From assembly GCA_023101885.1 (NCBI GenBank), contig JALPQD010000102.1:4834971-4898970 (forward strand): a DNA stretch of 64,000 nt, read 5' to 3'. A program made the translations under genes and the position numbers. The notes under the pieces were generated by a model. It ran no database searches, was not told where the DNA came from, and saw nothing but the letters and a program-made list of their open reading frames with translations. Each line of letters starts with the position of its first letter. Within the stretch, counting starts at the first letter, position 1. Positions 58,191 to 60,640 of this stretch are shown one piece after another. This DNA is from Typhlomys cinereus. Its lineage: Eukaryota; Chordata; Mammalia; Rodentia; Platacanthomyidae.

Positions 58191-59209
58191 GCTTATGGCA
58201 TCTTGTTCTGCGAGAGTGGATCCCGGTTGGACCTCACTGACGAAACACATGCGCAAATTTCACTTCCCCATGGATGGACTTCAAGGCAGACCACCTGACC
58301 TGAAAAATCGTTATCTTCCTCCATTGAAGAAGTGCAATGTTCAAAACTCTAACAAAATAAGAAAGGACAGGACAGCTGCGGGGTCATCACCTGTGGAGCC
58401 CCACCCACGCGGTCCAGATGTCACTTCCCTAGGTGACACAGCTGAGTGCCCACACCTGGTACTCCTCCCAGAAACCCACCCTCTGGAAGGCACCTGTGCT
58501 GCTGAGGCATCGTTGTTTTCTCGAGTCACCCTTCAGCTTCGTTTGCTGTACTTTCTTTCCTGCTGGCTGCTCCCCCTCCCCCTTCACCAATACACTTCTA
58601 CACTCCAAGCGACCAAACCCCTACCTGTACTCGATGACTGTATACAATAAACTTCATGTTTGACCCAGAAAAAAAATATTCCCTGGCCATTTCTCTTATT
58701 CAGTAGGACAACAGACCTAGGACTCTTTTAGATGGTCCCTGATTTGTTTCTCCATTAAGAAGGGAATTGCAGGGGGATGGTTCAGTAGATAAAAGCATTT
58801 GCCCTGCATGTCTGAAAACCTGAGTTCAGATTCCAGATTCCATGTAAAAGCTGAATATACTAGCACAAGTGTCTGTAATCCCAGCATACCTAAGGGGAGT
58901 GAGAGGTAAAGAAAGGAGAACTATGTGCCAGCTAGTCTGCTTTAGCTGTCTCAAGCAGCGTATAAAGTGAGGACTGGCACCCAAAGGTTGTTCTCTGACC
59001 TCCACACATACACTGTGCACATGCACATACATGAGCATTTATACAACATATGCTCATACATCATACAAATAATCTCACCCACACTCACACATACAGAAAG
59101 GCACTGCAAAGCATCACTCACCAAGTCCTCTGATTGCTTTACGAATAGCTTCAGCATCCACAGCTGCACTAAAGCCTGGATAATCTCTTATGGTTCCTCT
59201 AGAGCCAAC
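4513..59209 (-). CDS. Anxa3: Annexin A3 gene, exons 3-13 (5' end beyond window)
   Basis: Annexin A3 is a cytosolic protein that binds acidic phospholipid membranes when calcium is present; the family is linked to membrane organisation and phospholipase A2 inhibition, and A3 is abundant in neutrophils. Coding pieces on the minus strand join 59209-59122, 53292-53198, 50801-50688, 46631-46541, 32375-32296, 19784-19728, 19394-19301, 18068-17973, 14611-14553, 12356-12234 and 4572-4513 (stop TGA 4515-4513). Every junction is GT-AG and keeps phase. The total is 957 bases including the stop, giving residues 6-323 if exon 2 supplies the usual five (MASIW in the family). Four annexin repeats lie at roughly residues 20-88, 95-160, 178-244 and 252-319, with calcium-loop motifs GLGTD (33-37), GTGTD (105-109), KWGTD (189-193) and GAGTD (264-268). 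Acidic cap residues D75, E147, E231 and D306 are present. No disabling change was found, so the gene looks functional. Exon 2, exon 1 and the promoter are not in the window. Confidence 0.97.
4920..5005 (+). mobile_element. Old ID-like SINE
   Basis: The order gggtgtgtagcttagtaata...gcttagtactgatggggtcctgggttgaattt follows the tRNA-Ala-derived ID consensus, with A-box-like and B-box-like (gggttgaattt) segments. It is diverged and ends in an A-rich tail. Confidence 0.5.
5925..6100 (+). mobile_element. B1 SINE
   Basis: The 7SL-derived B1 order is visible: gggtgtgtgcctgtcatctgg, gatggcagaaggatcaaaa, then agttcaaggccaacccagg, ending in a C-run and an A-run at about 6080-6097. Confidence 0.6.
6105..6300 (+). 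mobile_element. RSINE/B4-type SINE 3' part
   Basis: The segment resembles the 3' half of RSINE/B4 elements also seen at 17520 and 56665: a glycine-rich-looking tggtcctggaaggcagagcc block, a run to cctaaagtcaccctgggtcc, then a CA-rich tail. Boundaries are approximate. Confidence 0.4.
6328..6450 (+). mobile_element. B2/B3-like SINE
   Basis: It begins aggggcagtgagatgagtca and continues to agacccaagttccatctcc, the tRNA-derived head (A box, B box) of B2/B3 elements, then ccacatggtggaaggagaac and ctgacctcc as in the B3 body. It is followed directly by a CT microsatellite. Confidence 0.6.
6462..6560 (+). repeat. CT/TTC pyrimidine microsatellite
   Basis: An interrupted (CT)n run grades into CCT- and TTC-rich pyrimidine sequence. 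It follows the B2/B3-like SINE and probably grew from its tail. In the Anxa3 transcript it reads as a purine run. Confidence 0.9.
7972..8365 (+). mobile_element. MaLR LTR (ORR1/MT-like)
   Basis: It starts near ttgtattaatttgacaactg. It contains gcctgtgggagatcatcta, ttgatgtggggagacccaat and a polyadenylation-like caaataaaaataaacacttt. It closes with cagcaatgggaagataaaac. This order matches rodent MaLR LTRs. It is a solitary LTR. Confidence 0.7.
8416..9180 (+). mobile_element. 5'-truncated L1, 3' UTR only
   Basis: The sequence matches the 3' UTR of the full-length L1 in this window (28740-29550): ccatcaggatggagccaagg, the G-rich polypurine tract at about 9000-9100, and attaagtttgtatgagtggg near the end. 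Direct repeats aaatactcctatca (8402-8415) and aaataatcctatca (9181-9194) flank it with one mismatch. It is antisense to Anxa3. Confidence 0.85.
9445..9555 (-). mobile_element. B1 SINE
   Basis: On the plus strand the B1 reverse complement is clear: gtctgggctggcctcaaact, tcttcctgcctcaggctccc, then gattacaggtatgtgtcac. Confidence 0.75.
10225..10245 (+). repeat. T-rich homopolymer run
   Basis: A TTTTC run leads into an uninterrupted T-run. It is probably an old retroelement A-tail on the minus strand, though no element body is recognised beside it. Confidence 0.5.
10365..10427 (+). repeat. (ATCC)n microsatellite
   Basis: About fifteen ATCC units occur with one early interruption (ccatcatcc). 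It lies in intron 12 and is probably length-polymorphic. Confidence 0.95.
11391..11510 (+). mobile_element. B1 SINE (diverged)
   Basis: The B1 order is recognisable: gtgggacatagtgatgcaag, cccacagtccctgcactta, a gagcttaaggccagttcta block and tgagaccttgtctgaatt. Confidence 0.55.
12234..12356 (-). CDS. Anxa3: Anxa3 exon 12 (residues 264-304)
   Basis: The exon is 123 bases and in phase 0 at both ends. It reads [20 protein letters not shown], continuing through LLDIRREF to YSLYSAIK. This is the calcium loop and first helices of annexin repeat IV. The acceptor is ttcttcccag and the donor is AAG|GTAAGT, a strong site. Confidence 0.97.
12460..12640 (+). mobile_element. L2-like fragment
   Basis: The phrase caagaaacacctgttgggca followed by tttgtgccagccacccctgc matches the conserved L2 3'-end order (attgagcaccta, tgtgccaggcactg). 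It is ancient and diverged. Confidence 0.4.
12685..12810 (+). mobile_element. B1 SINE
   Basis: It contains gtacacacctgtgatcacaa, then cggccagcctgggctacacg and a second ggttacacagagatatcttg block, as in B1. It runs into the purine tract, which likely grew from its A-rich tail. Confidence 0.6.
12811..12979 (+). repeat. 169-base uninterrupted purine tract
   Basis: Every base from 12811 to 12979 is A or G. (GAAA)n and (GA)n units grade into (GGGA)n and GGAA units. On the Anxa3 transcript it is a long pyrimidine run about 455 bases upstream of the exon 12 acceptor. Confidence 0.97.
13490..13690 (+). mobile_element. L2-like fragment
   Basis: The phrase gaacccctactgcatgccag, then gttgttctgcacactatgcg, is the typical L2 3' region; it continues through a degenerate aagacagcaagctaatgaat block. 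Confidence 0.5.
14553..14611 (-). CDS. Anxa3: Anxa3 exon 11 (residues 244-263)
   Basis: The exon is 59 bases, the usual size for this annexin exon. With one base from exon 10 it reads [20 protein letters not shown], the linker into repeat IV. The acceptor is ttatatataatag, with few pyrimidines, and the donor is AAG|GTTGGT, a weak but valid GT site. Confidence 0.93.
15405..15600 (+). mobile_element. RSINE/B2-type tail with CA repeat
   Basis: The block gccatcaggatgattctcaa, then gtcacccttggtctacacac, matches the 3' part of the RSINE copies at 6105 and 17520. It is followed by (CA)n at 15511-15548 and CATG-rich sequence. Confidence 0.4.
15511..15548 (+). repeat. (CA)n microsatellite
   Basis: About 19 uninterrupted CA units, at the tail of an RSINE-like element. 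Confidence 0.95.
15955..16205 (-). mobile_element. MaLR-like LTR fragment
   Basis: The plus strand shows ttatttatttggcttatggt, a central gacctgcttccttcaaatag block and gccccaccttccaataaagc, which resembles an inverted MaLR LTR. It is heavily diverged. Confidence 0.4.
17520..17835 (+). mobile_element. RSINE/B4-type SINE
   Basis: A degraded tRNA-like head (agggcaatggctcgatagta) is followed by gctgggcaggtgtggcagcc and a body matching other RSINE copies in the window. It ends cctctacaggtacacacact with a CA-rich tail. Confidence 0.6.
17973..18068 (-). CDS. Anxa3: Anxa3 exon 10 (residues 212-243)
   Basis: The exon is 96 bases. It completes codon T212 with CA, then reads [20 protein letters not shown] and [11 protein letters not shown]. 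It holds helices C-E of repeat III and the acidic cap residue E231 of its calcium site. The acceptor is actttttag and the donor is G|GTAAGT. Confidence 0.96.
18069..19300 (-). other. Anxa3: Anxa3 intron 9
   Basis: This 1.2-kb intron looks mostly unique. I see no recent retroelement, no gene and no clear regulatory motif in it. Confidence 0.7.
19301..19394 (-). CDS. Anxa3: Anxa3 exon 9 (residues 181-211)
   Basis: The exon is 94 bases: [20 protein letters not shown], then [11 protein letters not shown]. This is the start of repeat III with the KWGTDE calcium loop and the single tryptophan W190. The acceptor is ttgacag and the donor is A|GTATGG. Confidence 0.96.
19395..19727 (-). other. Anxa3: Anxa3 intron 8
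   Basis: The shortest intron, 333 bases. It appears unique; I see no repeat or extra exon. Confidence 0.85.
19728..19784 (-). CDS. Anxa3: Anxa3 exon 8 (residues 162-180)
   Basis: The exon is 57 bases and in phase 0: [19 protein letters not shown], the hydrophilic linker between repeats II and III. The acceptor is ctgtttag and the donor is CAG|GTCAGT. Confidence 0.96.
20030..21555 (+). mobile_element. Old L1 fragments, ORF2 end and 3' UTR
   Basis: Bases 20100-20560 resemble the 3' end of L1 ORF2 (agaagatatacaagtggcaa, then gtggaaacaaacaaac near the end). Bases 20580-21555 resemble older rodent L1 3' UTR (cccacccagctgtaaatgct, caatgagatctgcttccac, a G-rich stretch near 21420-21500, and gtttatatatgaaagcttc). 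All frames are destroyed. It may be more than one insertion. Confidence 0.55.
21560..22118 (+). repeat. Degenerate 20-21 bp dyad-symmetric minisatellite
   Basis: About 22 units resembling cattgtgatgtcacaat recur. For example units start near 21723, 21743, 21764, 21797, 21816, 21836, 21857, 21878, 21899, 21916, 21936 and 21958, a spacing of about 20-21 bases. The core attgtgatgtcacaat is nearly its own reverse complement. Units differ by point changes and small indels, so the array is old. Confidence 0.85.
22470..22711 (+). mobile_element. Ancient L1M-type fragment, 5' flank of the full-length L1
   Basis: The phrase cacaaaagttttatttataa, then aatgaaatattattcagagc and gaaaaattcatggagaaacc, is the 3' end of ORF2 in old mammalian L1s. 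The likely continuation lies beyond the younger L1 at about 29551-29705. Confidence 0.6.
22715..23587 (+). promoter_or_regulatory. 5' UTR of the antisense L1
   Basis: Bases 22715-23080 are C-rich and GC-rich with several CpGs, and contain no tandem monomers. The rest is AT-richer and leads to ORF1. It shows no similarity I can see to the monomeric 5' UTR of the sense L1 at 39970-40504, although the ORFs downstream are clearly related. Confidence 0.6.
23588..24609 (+). pseudogene. L1 ORF1 pseudogene (RNA-binding chaperone)
   Basis: It starts [20 protein letters not shown] and is the counterpart of the ORF1 at 39887-38818. Readable parts include the coiled-coil region (about 23770-24000) and the conserved segment [20 protein letters not shown]. 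It ends EDRREV at 24609. An early stop (gaaagctag near 23710) and later frame changes disable it. Confidence 0.85.
24667..28474 (+). pseudogene. L1 ORF2 pseudogene (endonuclease and reverse transcriptase)
   Basis: The endonuclease start reads [21 protein letters not shown] stop occurs at about 25066-25068 and others follow. The longest open piece is 25572-26777, covering the N-terminal RT region up to [12 protein letters not shown] frame change just before the catalytic box puts the YxDD-type segment out of frame. The C-terminal part continues in other frames to 28474. Confidence 0.88.
28841..28993 (-). mobile_element. GC-rich tRNA-derived SINE-like insert, family unidentified
   Basis: Read on the minus strand it begins ggggctggagaggtggctca, a B2-like tRNA head with an A-box-like tggctcaggggtaag and a B-box-like gagttcggatccc. 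A perfect hairpin ccgcc-ttgca-ggcgg lies between them. The body is GC- and CpG-rich and ends ...gaatcccgggg with no poly(A) tail. Copies of ataataaga flank it (28832-28840 and 28994-29002). It sits in the 3' UTR of the antisense L1, so it is younger than that L1. Confidence 0.65.
29551..29705 (+). mobile_element. Ancient L1M-type 3' end, 3' flank of the full-length L1
   Basis: The phrase tttctacaatttctactcaa, then cctataaatctgaaatttct, and caaaaataaatg match the 3' terminus of old mammalian L1s. It is the probable other half of the fragment at 22470-22711. Confidence 0.5.
29712..30480 (+). mobile_element. RSINE/B4-type SINE split by a MaLR LTR
   Basis: Bases 29712-29875 read like the front of an RSINE (gagaaatggcacaatggtta, gctgggcgagtgtggcaatc). 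Bases 30245-30480 read like its 3' part (agagtgatcaaagataatgc, then a CATG/CA-rich tail). The LTR at 29876-30244 lies between them. Exact breakpoints are approximate. Confidence 0.5.
29876..30244 (+). mobile_element. MaLR LTR (ORR1/MT-like)
   Basis: Clear rodent MaLR order: gctcaaatgtgagttgtccc, ccacaggctcatgtgtttg, ggcgggccttggttggtccc, an accataatggactataactc block, then gccaaataaatttccttttc (poly(A) signal) and an end with acagcagcaaaaaaagaaac. Confidence 0.8.
30840..30990 (+). mobile_element. MIR SINE
   Basis: The MIR core is recognisable: aatttcacagatgagaaaat, then gaatgttttaaggctcaaag, taacttgttcagagatagaa and gctcctagctggcaggag. Confidence 0.65.
31755..32078 (-). mobile_element. RSINE/B4-type SINE
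   Basis: On the plus strand a TG-rich start (31760-31790) leads to gcatatgtggaagtcagaga, acaccteagg-like and ggattacagatgtatattgc blocks. It ends gcttgctgggcaagcacttt and cttcccagccc, the reverse complement of the tRNA-like head. It is sense to Anxa3. Confidence 0.65.
32296..32375 (-). CDS. Anxa3: Anxa3 exon 7 (residues 135-161)
   Basis: The exon is 80 bases. It completes V135, then reads [20 protein letters not shown] and LLTLAD. This is the second half of repeat II with the cap residue E147 and the SGDF motif. The acceptor is ggtttcag and the donor is GAT|GTAAGG. Confidence 0.96.
33014..33090 (+). repeat. (TATC)n microsatellite
   Basis: About 17-18 TATC/CTAT units with a few single-base variants toward the 3' end. 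Likely polymorphic. Confidence 0.95.
33364..33430 (-). mobile_element. Old ID SINE
   Basis: The plus strand shows gatcccaaggtcttatgaat, gctgagcaagagctctatca and a cttagttgcatatgtagccc block, the reverse complement of ID. Heavily diverged. Confidence 0.5.
34835..38767 (-). pseudogene. L1 ORF2 (endonuclease and reverse transcriptase), recently disabled
   Basis: ORF2 makes the protein that nicks target DNA and copies L1 RNA. The N-terminal endonuclease is intact from M at 38767, with segments CCLQETH, ILGDFNT and LSDHHG. An ID SINE interrupts the frame at 37568-37666, after KSWFF. Reading resumes with the RT domain, including [11 protein letters not shown] and the catalytic [10 protein letters not shown]. 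One base is lost in an A-run near 36310 (frame shift, then stop at 36294). A TGG-to-TAG change gives a stop at 35770-35772, and another base is lost near 35293. The Cys-rich C-terminus ([19 protein letters not shown]) is readable in a third frame and ends at 34835. Confidence 0.93.
37568..37666 (-). mobile_element. ID SINE inserted in L1 ORF2
   Basis: The minus strand of 37666-37591 reads ggggttggggatttagctca, agtggtagagcgcttgccta and so on to ccccagcaccgg, followed by an A-tail (T-run 37568-37590). This is an ID element, derived from tRNA-Ala/BC1 RNA, very close to consensus. A perfect target duplication aaagaaccagctttt flanks it (37558-37572 and 37667-37681). It is the youngest of three nested insertions. 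Confidence 0.97.
38818..39887 (-). pseudogene. L1 ORF1 (RNA-binding chaperone), one frameshift
   Basis: ORF1 forms trimers that coat L1 RNA. The first part (39887-39180, 235 residues open) includes a basic start, a coiled-coil-like heptad region (about residues 60-140, rich in E, K, L) and the start of the RRM domain. One A is missing in an A-run near 39265-39270, which shifts the frame; the C-terminal domain continues from about 39144 ([14 protein letters not shown]) to 38818. Confidence 0.9.
39970..40504 (-). promoter_or_regulatory. Tandem L1 5' UTR monomers, about 231 bp each
   Basis: Repeats begin at ctag-gcgc landmarks at 39971, 40193 and 40424, giving units of 222 and 231 bases and a partial third of about 81 bases. 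Units are highly similar, GC-rich and full of CpG. Each full unit carries, on the minus strand, a TATA-like gggttaaatagctcc segment. Tandem monomers act as the RNA polymerase II promoter of mouse L1 A/Tf/Gf families; the same role is inferred here. The array forms a small CpG island inside intron 6. Confidence 0.85.
41215..41400 (+). mobile_element. B2/B3-like SINE
   Basis: The tRNA-derived head (gacaaggtaattcagcagat, then acttgagttcaattcctgga) and body (gcccacatggtagaaggaga, tatcctctgacccccc) match B3. A CATG-rich and CA-rich tail follows. Confidence 0.7.
41465..41595 (+). mobile_element. Old L1 3' end
   Basis: A purine-rich segment is followed by gatatgaatcactatgtgac, gaaatgttgcaatgaaaccc and attaatataaatgattaat, as in 3' ends of older rodent L1 families. 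Confidence 0.55.
42985..43370 (-). mobile_element. MaLR LTR (ORR1/MT-like)
   Basis: The plus strand shows the inverted LTR order: ggttttattcagttcacaat, ggcaactggccacatcacat, cccacagtggcggatcttcc, gcccagaggcctcatttaac and ggtgtcaggttgacaaatga near the end. Sense to Anxa3. A short CTG run lies at 43141-43155. Confidence 0.72.
43840..44743 (+). mobile_element. 5'-truncated L1, 3' UTR only (first of a tandem pair)
   Basis: It starts directly after a target-site copy at 43824-43839 and matches L1 3' UTR throughout (ccatcaggatggagtgaagg, polypurine tract near 44600-44680, attaagtttgtatgagcgga, A-tail). The next target-site copy is at 44744-44759. Confidence 0.88.
44760..44939 (+). mobile_element. 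Short L1 3' end (second of a tandem pair)
   Basis: About 180 bases of L1 3' end (atgcacaagaaaggactctt, polypurine tract, attaagtttgtatgagctga, A-tail). It lies between target-site copies at 44744-44759 and 44940-44955. Confidence 0.85.
45068..45228 (+). repeat. 82-base tandem duplication, two copies
   Basis: Bases 45092-45146 and 45174-45228 are the same sequence with about five differences in 55 bases (core gagctgctctttgt then tctggctcttgg). The period is 81-82 bases, and similarity extends back to tgaacagtattt and tgaacaatattt. Confidence 0.9.
45545..45945 (-). mobile_element. MaLR LTR (ORR1/MT-like)
   Basis: The inverted LTR order is clear: aacaaggggtttatttcctt, a central ccacctaccatgggttggg block (gggccttcccccatcagcta) and caactgtcaagttgacacct near the end. 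Sense to Anxa3. Confidence 0.72.
46541..46631 (-). CDS. Anxa3: Anxa3 exon 6 (residues 105-134)
   Basis: The exon is 91 bases: [20 protein letters not shown], then [10 protein letters not shown] and one base of V135. It is the calcium loop and first helices of annexin repeat II. The acceptor is cctttttag and the donor is CAG|GTAAGC. Confidence 0.97.
47242..48048 (-). mobile_element. 5'-truncated L1, 3' UTR only, with a micro-insertion
   Basis: The plus strand shows the inverted L1 3' end: T-run, catacaaacttaataggtac, polypyrimidine tract and atgggcactgtatgtcaccc. A 13-base target duplication cctggcagagatt flanks it (47229-47241 and 48049-48061). Near 47958-47998 about 40 bases differ from the other copies. 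Confidence 0.88.
49200..49325 (+). mobile_element. B1 SINE
   Basis: B1 order: gtgtagtgtggtgtgatgga, acacacaattccagcccttg, gagggcgaggcagggg and gggctacacggtgagaccgt, then an A-rich tail. Confidence 0.8.
49548..50045 (+). mobile_element. Old LTR- or DNA-transposon-like repeat, interrupted
   Basis: The two ends resemble one old mammalian repeat: gtgctgctgtgaaggca-like start with tggataggattaaagtcca, and an end with caataaatctcttaagatat and gctctgcttcacgggg. The exon 5 relic lies between them. I could not name the family. Confidence 0.4.
49762..49866 (-). pseudogene. Relic duplicate of Anxa3 exon 5 acceptor and 5' coding part
   Basis: Bases 49762-49836 match 50751-50826 (upstream intron, acceptor and first 50 or so bases of exon 5) with about nine mismatches and one gap in 75 bases. 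On the minus strand it keeps a ttttattttag acceptor and then reads [17 protein letters not shown] in frame before the match ends; no donor follows. A second, shorter copy of the acceptor region (49840-49866) lies directly beside it. It is non-functional as an ordinary exon. Confidence 0.88.
50688..50801 (-). CDS. Anxa3: Anxa3 exon 5 (residues 67-104)
   Basis: The exon is 114 bases and in phase 0: [20 protein letters not shown], then LVTPPAVF and [10 protein letters not shown]. It is the end of repeat I (cap residue D75, SGHF motif) and the linker to repeat II. The acceptor is ttatttttag and the donor is AAG|GTACAA. Confidence 0.97.
51650..51722 (-). mobile_element. ID SINE
   Basis: The plus strand reads cccagaattttgtgcatact, aggcaagtactctacttcta and agctgaagtcccacc, the reverse complement of ID. 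Moderately diverged. Confidence 0.65.
51825..52075 (+). mobile_element. B1-like dimer
   Basis: Two 7SL-like arms are visible. The first has ggctccagcacttggagagc, ctgaggcagggggatccctt and gtaaaaccctgtcac. The second has cccatctgtagtcccaccta and gtgggaggatccttgagcc. It resembles old B1 or proto-B1 pairs. Confidence 0.5.
52734..52935 (+). mobile_element. B4 SINE (ID-B1 fusion)
   Basis: The first part is an ID-like tRNA head (ggatgtagctcagttggtag, gttctgggttcaatcccagc). It is followed by a B1-like part (tggtgcacatctttaatccc, gtaagttcaagaccaacctg). This fusion defines B4. Confidence 0.85.
53198..53292 (-). CDS. Anxa3: Anxa3 exon 4 (residues 35-66)
   Basis: The exon is 95 bases. It completes G35, then reads [20 protein letters not shown] and [11 protein letters not shown]. 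It is the calcium loop end and helices A-C of repeat I. The acceptor is cttgttatag and the donor is CAG|GTATGA. Confidence 0.97.
53655..53870 (+). mobile_element. MIR SINE
   Basis: Core order is recognisable: ttattgaggacacaccatat, a degenerate ttattcc block, then gataaagacatgaacactta and ttctaagtggtacagcaaga. Confidence 0.5.
53885..54510 (+). mobile_element. MaLR LTR interrupted by an L1 3' end
   Basis: The start (gagtacaaaatgtcccctat) and end (gagccaaaataaatctttcc, then cttaattgctgtgagaaaaa) match a MaLR LTR. The two halves are separated by the L1 at 53972-54201. Confidence 0.7.
53972..54201 (+). mobile_element. Short L1 3' end inside a MaLR LTR
   Basis: It contains acccagagggaagtttgaca, a G-rich tract and caactttgtatgagtggaag with an A-tail. 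Target copies agaaattttaggaggcagg (53953-53971) and agaaattttaggaagcagg (54202-54220) flank it with one mismatch. Confidence 0.85.
55083..55280 (+). mobile_element. B4 SINE (ID-B1 fusion)
   Basis: An ID-like head (ggggctggagatgtttcttc, gcgtttcaccctcagcatgg) is followed by B1-like agcgtggtagcacatgccta, cagaagctcaaggtcaccct and a polypurine end. Confidence 0.65.
55970..56165 (+). mobile_element. B2/B3-like SINE
   Basis: The head reads ggagccagaaagatggctca, gtgggtaaaggtagttctca and gacctgatatccagaaccca. The body ends with an A-rich tail containing aaaataaaaataaataag. Confidence 0.7.
56665..56990 (+). mobile_element. RSINE/B4-type SINE
   Basis: Head aggggctgagggagacagat, then gctgggtaggtatggtgacc. 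The body shares aagagtgattaaggacaatt with other copies, and it ends in an (AC)n tail at about 56930-56947. Confidence 0.7.
57530..57870 (+). mobile_element. Possible ancient L1 ORF2 3' fragment
   Basis: The block gatagaaaagaattaaaggc, then cattcaaatgcttcatcaat and gactatgcagttaaaattaa, resembles the ORF2 C-terminus and 3' UTR of old L1s. Strongly diverged. Confidence 0.35.
58149..58671 (+). pseudogene. Retrocopy of an unidentified transcript with an open frame
   Basis: A perfect 17-base target duplication aaaaatattccctggcc flanks it (58132-58148 and 58672-58688). An AATAAA at 58646-58651 is followed about 16 bases later by an A-run, so it was copied from polyadenylated RNA. It starts with a (GT)n run (58150-58184). 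From the ATG at 58195 a frame of 151 codons runs to TAA at 58648-58650, overlapping the poly(A) signal. The frame begins [21 protein letters not shown] do not recognise the parent. The frame may be chance, since a retrocopy of a UTR or noncoding RNA is equally possible. Confidence 0.7.
58150..58184 (+). repeat. (GT)n microsatellite
   Basis: About 17 uninterrupted GT units directly after the left target-site copy of the retrocopy. Confidence 0.95.
58765..59095 (+). mobile_element. RSINE/B4-type SINE next to exon 3
   Basis: Head gggggatggttcagtagata, then aacctgagttcagattccag. It continues to caagtgtctgtaatcccagc and ggttgttctctgacctccac, with a CATG/CA-rich tail ending about 25 bases from the exon 3 splice donor. 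Confidence 0.75.
59122..59209 (-). CDS. Anxa3: Anxa3 exon 3 (residues 6-34)
   Basis: The exon is 88 bases: [20 protein letters not shown], then AIRKAIRGL and one base of G35. It is the N-terminal segment and the start of repeat I. The acceptor is cttttctttag and the donor is G|GTGAGT. It begins in phase 0, so the upstream exon must end on a codon boundary, as expected for MASIW. Confidence 0.97.
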
Positions 59210-60405
59210 CTAAAGAAAAGAGATAAAATAGATAAGTCTCACTAGTTCAAGATGACAGTTCATTTATATTGTATCAGCATACTTTTTAATATTGAATGTT
59301 TGTTTCATATGGCCATTACTGAAAAAAAGTGCTGGGATTTAAAAATGTACCCTCCTATCTGGGGTGAGGAGATATTTGCATAGCATCTCTCAAGGAAAAG
59401 TGTTGCACAACAGACCTTGTGCTTGCATTTCACATGACATAGAAACACATTTATCTGCATGTGCAATGCACAGGTCACTAAGATGTGCACAAAGGACATT
59501 TCCCATCCTCTCAGACACACAAAGAAATGGGTTGACAGGAAACTTGGCAGAGCAATTGAGACAACTGTCTACAAGTGCTATAGGACTAAAAGGATGGTTT
59601 GTGCATGTGCATGCTATCACATTCATGTGAGAAACATGTGGCAGACCCATAATTTGCCCTCCTTCCTGCCTGTCCAGGAACCATTGAAGAGTCTTCCCTC
59701 TCTAGACAATCATACAGCATGACACTCACCCCACATACCAAGAGGCCACCCCAGGGCTCTCTTTTTCTTTGTTGTAATAAACTACAAATACAGAACATTG
59801 TTTCTCGAGGGCAGCAAATTGTTGCAATCCTGGTGAGTATTTGCTCTGAAGGATCAGCATCCAAACAATAAAGCTGAACTTCCTACATGCCCTTTGTTTT
59901 CCAGTAGTAATTCAAAGCTTTTCACTGTATCCTGCACAGAGGCAACTGTGGTTTAGAGACTTCAGGATGCTTTAATTAATGCTGACCACTGTCCTTAGGG
60001 AACTATGCTCTAAAGGATTCGCAAATGAAAACCCTATTAGGATGTCTGTTATGCTTTGCTTAATGAATGTGCAGTTGTGGCCCATGAATTCCCTCTGGAA
60101 GCTAATCGACATCACAGATCTTTAGAATAGCATGGAAAAATTCTAAAAGCCATACTTCTAATTTTAAGCACATAAATTAGAAATATAACAAGAGTAAACT
60201 GGGAAATATCATACAACCAAAAAAATAGAATATTCTAAAGTTGCCAAAGAAACTTAATGACAGCCACAAAGATCTTGAGAAAAATCAAAGTAAACATGGT
60301 CTTACAAGGTATATCTTTAGGCACTGGATAAAAATTTATATTTTTTAGTATTTAGTATTTTTATATTTAACATTTTCTTTTTTATATGTTTACTTGAGTA
60401 GCTCT

Positions 60406-60407
<2 letters not shown>

Positions 60408-60440
<33 letters not shown>
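60408..60440 (+). repeat. (CT)n microsatellite
   Basis: About 15 CT units, at the edge of an inverted RSINE. Confidence 0.95.
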
Positions 60441-60443
<3 letters not shown>

Positions 60444-60529
60444 GTGTTCATGTTTTCATTGCTTTCCTCCTCATTTTCTTCTTGAGATGAGTCTCTGATT
60501 GGTTGATCTGAAGACTGAGGATTACTGTC

Positions 60530-60640
60530 TCAGCTTCCCAGTGTTGGGACTTGAGAACATACTGGACTTGTATTTAGGGTCTGAGAACCCAAACTCATGC
60601 AAACATTTTACTCACTGAGCCATCTCCTCAGCCCTGAACA
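60530..60640 (-). mobile_element. RSINE/B4-type SINE end
   Basis: The plus strand reads cagcttcccagtgttgggac and ctcatgcaaacattttactc, ending actgagccatctcctcagcc, the reverse complement of the tRNA-like head. Confidence 0.65.

Larger units (their letters stand above)
53293..59121 (-). other. Anxa3: Anxa3 intron 3
   Basis: It holds a MIR (53655-53870), a MaLR LTR split by an L1 end (53885-54510), a B4 (55083), B2/B3 and RSINE copies (55970, 56665, 58765), an L1-like fragment (57530-57870) and a retrocopy (58149-58671). Bases 55290-55960 and 57000-57520 show nothing I can name. Confidence 0.8.
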
